Assembly (NCBI GenBank): GCA_010015745.1
Contig: ML978173.1
Span: 62,001-126,000, forward strand
Reading direction: 5' to 3'
From: Setomelanomma holmii
Lineage: Eukaryota > Ascomycota > Dothideomycetes > Pleosporales > Phaeosphaeriaceae
Length of the DNA stretch: 64,000 nucleotides
Below the pieces are notes generated by a model that saw only the letters and a program-made list of their open reading frames with translations, had not been told where the DNA came from and did no database searches. Numbering within the stretch: position 1 is the first letter of the stretch; each line of letters begins with the position of its first letter. Of the stretch, positions 35,304 through 44,463 are shown one piece after another. The translations under genes and the position numbers were made by a program.

Positions 35304-38300
35304 TTACGGTAGGGTTGGTGCCAGAACAGGGTATGTAAGGAACATGTCAATCACGCAATCAGGCCACTTAAATAAGCCCGCAGTGCTGTTGTAATAGGTA
35401 CCAGATGGATCTGTGAGACCCAATGCCAAGGTTCCGGTCTGAGGCTCATTGGCGTAGAGCAGCTTGATCGGAACATACTCGCCAGCAGTGAAGTAAGCTG
35501 TGTACGAATTGACGTTACCTCTGGTACCACGCAGGAGGCGATTGGCAACACCCCATGCAGTATATGCCTCATTGCCCAACCACATATCGGCTACATCATC
35601 GATACTCCAAAGCGTGAAGTTCTAGGTTCCAGAGGTGTTTGGCGCAAAATAGGCCTGGAAAACGAGCGCGGTATTTATGTTGTAGCGCTGTGGCAGAGAT
35701 AGAATTGAGGACTGGCCAGACCACGGAAGGACGAAATTGACATTGTCGGCGTATCCGACATAACTAGCTGAGAGCGATGTGTTGCCGTTGTTGAAGTAGG
35801 TCAGATCATAGTTAAGATAGAATGGACTGTATAGAGTTGTGCCGAAGGGGTTGTAGATCTCGTAGTATCGTAGACCAGTGTTTGTGCAGCTTGGCTGTAT
35901 GATTTGGTAGCAAGGACTTGGTGTTCCCCGAATCGTCGGTGTGGCTAAGACCGTGGAAGAAGAGAGTCGTGACCGTAACGTAGACGGATGAGACAAAACA
36001 TGTTAACTGTACCAGTTTGACCTACAGCTATAGGAATAAAGGCGGTGGATGTACTTGTGACTGAGCCAGCGTACAATGAAGTTTGCGTGATGTATATCGA
36101 AGGCAGTTGAACCACGAGGGTGCCCGTCTGACCCACGGCGGTCGGGACGAAGGCTGTCGATGTGCTCGTTACCAAGCCGGCGTACAGAGAAGTCCGAGTA
36201 ATGTATTGCGACGGTATCTGAACGACGAGAATGCCAGTCTGCCCCACAGCAGTAGGCACAAAGGCGGTGAAGGTTGACGTAGCTGCGCCAGCGTACAGCG
36301 AGGTCTGGGTGATGTATTGCGATGGAATCTGAATGACTAGAGTACCTATTTGGCCGACAGCAGTAGGCACAAAGGCGGTGGAGGTTAATGTGGCTGCGCC
36401 AGCGTACAGCGAGGTCTGGGTAATGTATGCCGAGGGGATTTGAACCACGAGAGTTCCGGTTTGCCCTCCTACTCTGGGGGTGAAGGCGGTTGATGTAATT
36501 GTCACTGCTCCGGCATAGAGAGATGTCTGGGTAATGTATTGCGTGGGGAGGAAGATATTGACTGTTCCAGTTTGTCCAGCCACAGTAGGGACCAGCGCGG
36601 TTGTTGTACTTGGGGTCACACCAGTATAGAGAGATGTCTGGGTAATGTATTGCGTGGGGAGGAAGATATTGACTGTTTCAGTTTGCCCGGCCACAGTAGG
36701 GACCAGCGCGGTTGTTGTACTTGGGATTGCACCAGCATAAAGGAATGTCCGGGTGATATACTGGGTAGGGAGGAAAATAGCGACTGTTCCTGTTTGGCCG
36801 GCAACAGTAGGCACAAGCTGTGTCGCTGTGCTCGCCGCTGCGCCTGAGTAGAGGGATGTTACCGTCACGTATTGGGTAGGAAGGAGTACTGCGACTATTC
36901 CTGTTTGCCCGGCGACAGTAGGGACAAATTGCACAGTCGTGGTTGGCGTTGCACCGGCATAGAGGGATGTTACAGTGACATACTGTGTCGGAAGGAAGAC
37001 GGCCACTGTCCCTGTCTGTCCGACAGCTGTAGGGACAAGCTGAGTGGTCGTGCTTGGAGCTGCTCCTCTGTAAAGCGAGATTACCGTGACATATTGCGTA
37101 GGCAGCAGCACAGCAATCGTTCCTGTCTGTCCAACAGCAGTTGGACTAAGCTGGGTGGCCGTGCTTGGGTCAGCGCCTGCGTAGAGAAACGTAACAGTGA
37201 CATATTGAATGGGTATTGCGACGCGAATGGCGCACGTCTGCCCAGGAACGGTGGGCGTCGCGATAGTTGAGATATCCGTTGTTGCGCCAGCATATAGCAC
37301 GCTGACTGTTGTGAATACGGAAGGACTCTATAGGAGAGATTAGCATTGGACGAACGAACCGATGGCGCGCAGTCTGAATTGGCCAAGGATTCATCGAAGC
37401 GTCACAGTTGTGGAGCGGCCTATGATGAAGCTATGGGTACGCGGGAATGGCGGGACTCACCTGAATTACGACAATTCCAGTCTGCTCAGGTGCAGTGGGA
37501 ACAGCGCGTGTGATGGTACCCACTGCCGGACCAGTGTACAATTCGCTGATCGTAGTATAGACTGGAGGATAAGCTATTACCACGGTCCCGGTCTGTCCGG
37601 GAACCGTTGGAGTAGCTTGTACAAAGCTAGTCACGCTTGCACCTGTGTAGAGCTGCTTATAGTGGTGTACACTGAAGGATAGCCAATTACCACGGTACCA
37701 GTTTGTCCAGGATCCGTCGGAATGGCCTGGGTGGCAGTAGTCACCACTGATCCCGCGTAAAGCTGGCTTATAGTGGTATAGACGGAGGGATAAGCGATGA
37801 CTACGGTACCAGTCTGTCCGGGCACCGTAGGTGTGGCCTGGATGAAACTGGTCACGCTTGCTCCTGTGTAGAGCTGGCTTATGGTGGTAAAGACTAAATG
37901 GTAGCCAATGACCACAGCGCCCGTCTGTCCGGGTGCTATCGGAATGGCCTGTGTGACAGTAGTAATAATTGCGCCCGCATAAAGCTGGCTTAGTGTCGTA
38001 AAGACCGAAGGGTATTCAGCGACCACAGTACCGGTTTGGCCAGGCAGGGTTGGAATAGCCCTTGTTATCGTGGCGACCACCGAGCCAGTGTAAAGCTCAG
38101 AGATTGTCGTGAACACAGAAGGACTCAAGATGGCTATCGTGCCAGTTTGACCAGGTAGGGTTGGAATAGCTCTCGTCACGGTGGCGATATCTGACCCGGT
38201 ATAAAGTTCGCGGACTGTCGTAAAGATGGACGGGCTCAGAATGGCCACGGTTCCGGTTTGCCCTGGTAAGCTGGGAATAGATCTCGTCACTGTAGCAGTA

Positions 38301-41136
38301 GTAGAGCCAGTATAAAGCCCCGAGACCGTCGTGTAGAGTGACGGGCTCAAGATGGCGACTGTGCCGGTCTGCCCAGGTAAGCTTGGCACGGCCCGAGTCA
38401 CGGTGGCGACTGTCGAGCCAGTATAAAGTTCGGAAACGGTTGTAAAGAGCGGAGGTACCTGGACAAGGACAGTGCCGACGTCACCGACTGACGAAGGCGT
38501 GGCAATTGTCGCGGTAGTGCTTGGCCCGTTGTACAGCTGCGTGATCGTCGTGAAAAGCTCAGAAACTTGTACCAACACAGTGCCAGTCTGTCCAAGCGCT
38601 GAAGCTGTGGCAAGCGTTTGCGCAGTAGCCGCTCCATTGATCAGCTGCGTGATGGTGGTGTAGATTGGCGGAACTTGCTCAAGTATGGTGCCAGTCTGGC
38701 CTACCACTGATGGTGTGAGAACTGTAGAGGTCGCGGCTGATGCAGCCAATTGTGTGATGGTGGTATAGATAGGCGGAACTTGCACAAGCAAGGTGCCAGT
38801 TTGGCCTACTGCTGTTGGCGTGGCAATTGTCGAGTAGCGGCTGATGCGGCTAGCTGTATGATGGTAGTGTAGATTGGAGGAACTTGTACCAACACTGTAC
38901 CAGTCTGACCTGGTGCTGTTGGCGTGGCAAGTGTCGAAGTAGCGGCTGATACGGCTAGCTGTGTGATAGTAGTGTAAAGTGGCGGAACTTGCACGAGTAC
39001 GGTGCCAGTCTGGCCTACTACTGACGGCGTGGCAATTGTAGAGATAGCAGCTAGTTCGGCCAGCTGTGTAATCGTCGTATATAGCGGTGTAACTTGAACG
39101 AGAACGGTGCCAGTCTGGCCGACCAGAGACGGGATGGCAACCGTAGAAGTACCGGCTGCGCCCAGCTGTGTGATAGTCGTGTATAGCGGTGGGACCTGCA
39201 CGAGAACAGTGCCAGTCTGGCCAACCAGAGACGGGGTGGCAACCGTAGAAGTACCGGCTGCGCCCAGCTGTGTGATAGTCGTGTATAGAGGCGGGACTTG
39301 CACGAGTACTGTTCCAGTTTGACCGGGCAATGACGGCGTGGCGATCAAAGCGGAAGTGGTAGTGGGACCGTCATACAACTGCGTGACGGTGGTGAAGATT
39401 GGAGGCACATAAATCACTACAGTGCCAGTTTGGCCGGGCGCCGTAGGCGTCGCGATTGTTGCTGAGGTAGGAGTAGCTCCGTCGAACAACTGCGTGATGG
39501 TGGTGAAGAGCTCTGGAACTTGTACGAGTACCGTACCTGTTTGGCTTGGCGCTGAGGGAGTTGCTATGGTTGCCGAGGTGGTAGTAGGACCTTCATACAT
39601 TTGCGTAATGGTAGGAAGAGCTGTGGCGTCTGCACCAGCACAGTGCCTGTTTGGCCTGGCACCGGTAAAGTTGCTATGATTGCTGAGGTAGTGGTAAGTC
39701 CATCGTACAGTTGCATAATGGTGGTGAAGAGCTGTGGCACTTGCACGAGCACCGTACCTGTCTGACCAGGAAGCGTTGGAGTCACGATCGTCGCTGACGT
39801 GGTGCTTAGCCCGGAATACACCTGGGTAATAGTTGTAAAGAGCTCGGGGACCTGCACTAGCACCGTGCCTGTCTGACCGAAAAGAGATGGAATCGCGATC
39901 GTCTTCGATGTTGTAATCTGGCCTTCATAGAGCTGAGTAATGGTGGTAAAGAGCTCTGGAACTTGCACTATCACTGTACCTGCCAGACCAGGGAGAGACG
40001 GAGTCGCGATCGTCCTTGTCGTGCTCGGGCCTTCATAGAGCTGAGTGATAGTGATAAAAATCTCCGGCACCTGCACCAGGACTGTACCTGTCTGAACAGG
40101 CAGAGACGGAGTCGCGATCGTCCTAGATGTCGTAATTTGGCCATCATAGAGCTGAGAAATAGTGGTAAATAGGGCTGGAACCTGCACCAGGACTGTACCT
40201 GTCTGACCAGGTAGAGATGGCGTCACAATCGTAGCGATTCTTATACTTTGGCCATCATAGAGCTGGGTAATCGTAGTATAAAGCTCTGGAACCTGAATCA
40301 GGACTGTTCCGATCTGTCCAATCAAGCTCGGCAAGAGAGGCGTCGAGATTGACGTGGTTGTGCCATCGTAGACGGACGTCACTGTGGTGAAAAGTCGCGG
40401 CAATTCGACGAGGATAGTTCCTATCTGTCCTACGACACTTGGCACTGCAACAGTCGCAGTGAGGGCAATGAATAGGTCAAGGGATCCACTATAAAGAACG
40501 CTCTGGGTAGTGAACTGCGATGGCGTTGAGATCAGGACCGTGCCAGTCTGACCAATTGCGGTAGGATCGATTGTCGATGTTGATAGCGAAGGACCAGCGT
40601 AGAGAGAGGCCTGAGTGATATATGTGGGCGGTACAAGGACTCGAATTGTTCCTGTTGCGCCCGGACTCGCAGGGCTAATCGTCTGCGTAGAAGTGACCGT
40701 GCCGGCATACAATTGCGTGATGGTGGTGTACCGATCCGGGGACCAGGACGAAAAAGGTGATAACGGCATTTGGATCGCTGGAGTTGACAAAGGTGCTGGT
40801 ACTCGTGACTGATTCGGGATATCCTGAGGTCAAGGTGACATATTGACGGACTGAGGTGATGGTAGTCGTGCGATAAGCCGTGATAGTAGTGTTAAGCCGT
40901 GTTGGTGCATTTGAGATTGTGATGGGGTCGTTATCGAATGGTGAAGCACTCAATATCGTATTCGCGCTGATTGGAGTCAAGACCTCAATGGGCTGACCAC
41001 TTGCGACGGGCTGAAGGTTGTACTCCGCCGTGTACGTCGTAAGACATGTGTCTGCATGTCTGGCGAAGAACTTCGGGTGCCATGCTGAAGTTACTAAGGG
41101 AAAGATTGATGCCACGAGACAGAATGGAGCCTTCAT
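35304..41136 (-). pseudogene. Giant secreted tandem-repeat GLEYA adhesin, frame-broken
   Basis: The start at 41136 gives a signal peptide (MKAPFCLVASIFPLVTSA), then about 130 unique residues, then about 40 tandem units of 34-40 residues, and a C-terminal GLEYA-type carbohydrate-binding domain. The latter shows GLRYYEIYNPF, DNVNFVLPWSG, NFTLWSIDDVADMWLGNEA, AGEYVPIKLLYANEPQTG and LGLTDPSGTYYN. Units read like GQTGTVLVQVPELFTTITQL plus a Thr/Ser-rich spacer. An intron is evident at 37460-37327 (GTGAGT, GCTAAT branch, CTATAG). The frame is broken by single-base shifts near 40740, 39612, 38833, 37655 and 35990, with possibly another near 35960. An in-frame TAG lies at 35624-35622 inside the GLEYA domain. 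Either the gene is decaying or the assembly has indels in the repeats; the TAG lies outside them. Similar proteins mediate surface adhesion. Confidence 0.8.
35995..40735 (-). repeat. Coding tandem-repeat array of the adhesin
   Basis: Roughly 40 degenerate units of about 105-120 bp. Two zones differ. From 40.7 to 37.6 kb, units carry Val-Pro-x-Leu-Phe-Thr-Thr-Ile-Thr-Gln-Leu or a Ser-Val/Phe-Thr-Thr variant. From 37.3 to 36.0 kb, units have Pro-Thr/Ser-Gln-Tyr-Val/Ile-Thr-x-Thr-Ser-Leu-Tyr-Ala-Gly. Gly-Gln-Thr-Gly-Thr occurs in nearly every unit. The periodicity also leaves long spurious plus-strand ORFs. Confidence 0.9.
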
Positions 41137-42045
41137 GATGACGGCTGGCTGCTCAGAGTTCTGAGGATTCGCACAGTCGTTAGAGGCTCCGTGCAATTGC
41201 AAATGCACATCTTCATCTCTATCTTGACTACCATTCCTACGGGACTACTTCCTGGATTGGTAGCACATCATTCCAGTTTGGAGCTAACTCCGCTACCAGG
41301 CAGGATTACACAGCGCTATGGCCATGGTCCCTGTTTACCATGTTAGCGGTACGAGCAATAGCGTAGGAATGTGCTCACATACTTCACAACACGCGCAGGC
41401 ATGAATTCCTGGACGGCTCGCCAAGTGCCTGCATCGTAGCCAGAACCGTCTGGGTTGATGGGCGTGTGTGGAGTGCGACGCTCTTCTCCGTGGCGCGTAG
41501 AAAGGTGGTGTTGACGCGCTCCGCCAGCGACGACGCGTGAACTCGCTCGCGAAGCACGCGCACGTAACCTTGAAGCTACTTGTCGTCCTTTCCAACCTCG
41601 GAACGTACACTCCGCAGCCTCGCACTAGCATCTCCTCATCCTTCAAGGAAAAAACATGCGAAATTTCGACTTCCTCATGAACTATGTGGCCGTTGCATGC
41701 CCACATAAATTTAGGGCTTGTGCACACCAACAAGACCCAATCTCAGCTGGGACACCTGATCTTTCGGGATACATTGAACGAGCGACCCAGAATTTCGCTC
41801 CAGTTGTCTTTCCATTACCCAAGTGATAACTTTCCACAGTCGTGTGACCCTAATTCTACTCTAGAGCTTCATTACCCTTTGCGTTTTGTGGGTCAAAAGA
41901 GGAGCAGCTCCATCACCGTGACGTCAATCCAGGAACATTTTCATAAAGGATACATAAAAAAACCCTCGCTGCAGATATACAAGCAATAATCTCACACGCA
42001 AATCACTAATATCTGAATCAACCTTATACCACCAGAATCGACATC
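41137..42045. other. Divergent intergenic region, adhesin to microprotein gene
   Basis: 0.9 kb, promoter space for two divergent genes; short ORFs here show no motif. Confidence 0.5.
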
Positions 42046-42381
42046 ATGCCTCGCAACGGAGACGGCTCAAGCGACAACGGCCCGATCGAGGGTCAGGAAA
42101 TCGTGCACGGCAGCTCAGGAGACGTGCGTGCAAACATTCCCACTACCATACGCAATCGAACTTTTATACGCTAACAGCCAATGCAGAAGACTCTCCAGCA
42201 CGCAAAGAACAACGTCGCACCCATGCCCGAGGGCGAGAAAGGCGAAGGTACATCTCCTCCACAGCGCACCCGCGACCCTCAGTCCTGACACCACACAGCA
42301 ATCGAAGGCATGAACGCCTCAGGTGGTGGCGAGTTCAAAAACACCAACCCCGGCGTTGGCGAGAGCGCAAAGAAGGCGTAG
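42046..42381 (+). CDS. Small hydrophilic protein, 73 aa
   Basis: A compact three-exon gene, 42046-42123, 42187-42247 and 42299-42381, with GTGCGT and GTACAT donors, a GCTAAC branch in intron 1 and both junctions in frame. The product is polar and Gly/Asn/Glu-rich: MPRNGDGSSDNGPIEGQEIV at the start, then KTLQHAKNNVAPMPEGEKGE and a final Gly-rich GMNASGGGEFKNTNPGVGES with a basic end. It has no signal peptide or helix. This composition is typical of small fungal stress- or conidiation-associated proteins, but I cannot name a family. Because each exon is short, simple ORF scanning misses it. The consistent splice signals are the main evidence. Confidence 0.75.
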
Positions 42382-43162
42382 AAACATACTATACAGTGTG
42401 AGATGACATCGCAGCAATATGCAAGGGCAGCGCGACATGATCATTGTCTTGGACAGCCCACCCAATCAATGCGAGGCAAGGAGTGACATCCTTTCGCAGC
42501 AGCAGCGTATTGCAGATAACGACGCGGTGTATGAGCGAAGATATGATTGAATGATCGAAAGACGTTAAACACGCAGTTGGATGTGCAGTGCTTGTCGTAG
42601 AGCGGTGTGCAACTCTCTTCTCAGCCGTGCATGCGCGTGCATGTTGAACATGTGAGGTTCATGGATGCAATGCCAACAAGTCATGTCCGTTCGGTCTTCG
42701 CTTCGCTTACCGAACGCCTCGCGCACACTCGCATCGCGCAACCACACGAAGCCTGAAGATTCCGATATTGGACTCCATACAATCACGAAGTCACCTCGTC
42801 GCGTCTTTTCGTGATGCTCGTATGCCCAAAGGCAATCATGCTATGAATACATCGTATCGCGGATTGCGGATGTCACGGCGCCGCGCTCGCCTCAGCTGAG
42901 TGGGTGGAGTGAAGTCGCAGACCCCGAGCGTTTGCCCGGTGGATCGACTGTGCCATGTGGGCCGATGACGACGAAGGAGAACCATCTAGAAACTGCATCA
43001 TTCAGGAGAAGCAAGTCGATCATGGAAGTCAGTCACGCATGGTGCGCAGGAACAAATAATTGGTGATGATGAGCATGGTCGATTGTGTTGTACTAGAAGT
43101 GATATCCAGAGAACAGTACCAGATCAAACTAAAAGAGCTGTTACTACAGTAGCAAACATTGC
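42382..43162. other. Intergenic, microprotein 3' side to HAC1 3' side
   Basis: 0.78 kb between convergent genes; no gene supported. Confidence 0.5.
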
Positions 43163-44422
43163 TCAAGACGCCGTTGAACCCAAGTTTTCCTGTCCCAGTG
43201 CTAAACTCATCCAACGCCTATTGTTCTTCAATGTTGATACACGCCTTCGCCGCCCTAAGTGTCTAAGCTTGGAAGACTTCATGAGTCGTAATCTATCGGC
43301 ACCTTCAACAGATCCAGCCTTGCTCGTCCCCTTGCTGGACCTTTCGTTGACGGCTTCAACGCTAGAGCTCCGCTGCGAGAGCCTCGTCGCTAACATAAGT
43401 TGCGCCAGAGGCACTCTGCAAGTCAGAGAACTTTGCATCAAAGCTATCAGGAAAGCCAAAAGAGGCTGAGTGGGAGCTGTTGCCGAAGAGGGCTGAGCCA
43501 AAGATATCGACATGAGAGTCAGCCATTCCGAAAGAGGGTTCCATGGAAGCTGAAGAGCCTTCTGGGAACTGGTCAAAGTCGAATAGGTTGTCGAGGACAA
43601 CAGGCTTTTCGTCGACTGAAGGGTGTGTTGGAACAAAGTGAGATAGGCCAAGATCGCCGCCAGATGAGTTGAGGCCGTTGAGCCCGAATTCGACCGACAC
43701 TGCAGGTCGCACAATATCGCGGCAGGATATTGTGTCGAGTCGAATTCAGGGGTGGCCACCTCAAACGAGGCGGGCGTCTCGGGCTGGCAGGATGAGTCGC
43801 GAGGCGAGTCCATCGAGTCCATGGAGATGGGGCTTGGGAATGACGCGGACGTCTGCGCGGGGCAGATGGTGTTGTCGAGGGTTGATGTGGAGAGATCGAA
43901 GACCGTCTCGGGTGTCTCGCCAGGGTACTTTTGGCGGAAGAACTCAAGCTCGGCCTTCATCTTCGCCATCTGCTCCTTGTAGGCTTTGAGGTCGGCCTCC
44001 ATACGGTCCTTCTCGGCCTGAAGCACCTCGTACTCTTGTCGCTTGCGCTCACGAGAGTTGTGGGCGGCGAGGCGGTTGCGCTTGACGCGCTCAATGCGTC
44101 GCTGCTCCTTCTCGTCCTCGGTCTTGGCCCGCTTGCGTGGGGGCAGGCTGGTCTTGGGCTCGGGGAGCACCTGGCCCCACGACTTGCGCTTCTTGACGGG
44201 CTTGCCCTCCGAGTTGGTGGGCGCCGGTGTCGATGCGGTCTGTGACATTTCGCGTTGTGATGATGGTGCCGGTGAGGGTGTGTCGAAGGGGACCTGGAGG
44301 TCCTCCATCTTGATGGTGGTGGGTACTGAGTCGCTGGCCGGTGGTGTCATTGTGCCAGGAGCCATGAGTGTGGGTGTGGTCATGGTTTCCGAGAAGAACG
44401 AGTCGAACTGTTGTTGATCCAT
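43163..44422 (-). CDS. hacA: bZIP transcription factor Hac1/HacA of the unfolded protein response
   Basis: HacA is activated when Ire1 removes a short cytoplasmic intron from its mRNA during ER stress. The start is ATG 44422 (MDQQQFDSFF); the longer frame begins at a GTG. The diagnostic block precedes the basic region: KKRKSWGQVLPEPKT, then LPPRKRAKTEDEKEQRRIER and RNRLAAHNSRERKRQEYEV, with a leucine-zipper-like heptad region after it. Unspliced, the frame runs to 43163 (419 aa). Removing 43703-43722 (20 nt) shifts the frame so that Tyr-Pro-Ala-Val-Ser-Val-Glu follows, as in Aspergillus HacA, and translation ends at 43362 (346 aa). That form has an acidic, Phe/Ser/Asp-rich putative activation tail (VLDNLFDFDQFPEG). 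One upstream ORF overlaps the start. Confidence 0.96.
   Translation of the reverse strand: MDQQQFDSFFSETMTTPTLMAPGTMTPPASDSVPTTIKMEDLQVPFDTPSPAPSSQREMSQTASTPAPTNSEGKPVKKRKSWGQVLPEPKTSLPPRKRAKTEDEKEQRRIERVKRNRLAAHNSRERKRQEYEVLQAEKDRMEADLKAYKEQMAKMKAELEFFRQKYPGETPETVFDLSTSTLDNTICPAQTSASFPSPISMDSMDSPRDSSCQPETPASFEVATPEFDSTQYPAAILCDLQCRSNSGSTASTHLAAILAYLTLFQHTLQSTKSLLSSTTYSTLTSSQKALQLPWNPLSEWLTLMSISLAQPSSATAPTQPLLAFLIALMQSSLTCRVPLAQLMLATRLSQRSSSVEAVNERSSKGTSKAGSVEGADRLRLMKSSKLRHLGRRRRVSTLKNNRRWMSLALGQENLGSTAS
43703..43722 (-). promoter_or_regulatory. Ire1 unconventional intron of hacA mRNA (20 nt)
   Basis: Both cleavage loops match the CNG|CNGN rule in 7-nt loops. The 5' loop is CTG|CCGC, closed by the perfect 8-bp stem ACAATATC/GATATTGT (43711-43733 on the plus strand). 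The 3' loop is CTG|CAGT, closed by CGAC/GTCG (43695-43709). The excised piece is exactly 20 nt and its removal changes to the reading frame used by active HacA. Confidence 0.95.
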
Positions 44423-44463
44423 TCCCCTAGTGGTTGTGTTTGTCGATGCGTAGTAGCGGGCAT
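44380..44463 (-). promoter_or_regulatory. uORF overlapping the hacA start codon
   Basis: An ATG at 44463, 41 nt upstream of the hacA ATG and out of frame, opens a 27-codon uORF that ends at 44380, inside hacA. In Aspergillus and Trichoderma, ER stress shortens the hacA 5' leader and removes a uORF (established). Here the overlap would strongly limit translation of any transcript that includes it. Confidence 0.7.

Noticed and set aside
36083..36847. Plus-strand ORFs across the adhesin repeat array
   Set aside because: They repeat with the same period as the minus-strand coding units and lose frame between units; a by-product of the repeat.
43163..43361. C-terminal extension of hacA in the unspliced frame as the functional tail
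   Set aside because: The Ire1-spliced frame gives the tail conserved among active HacA proteins and ends at 43362.
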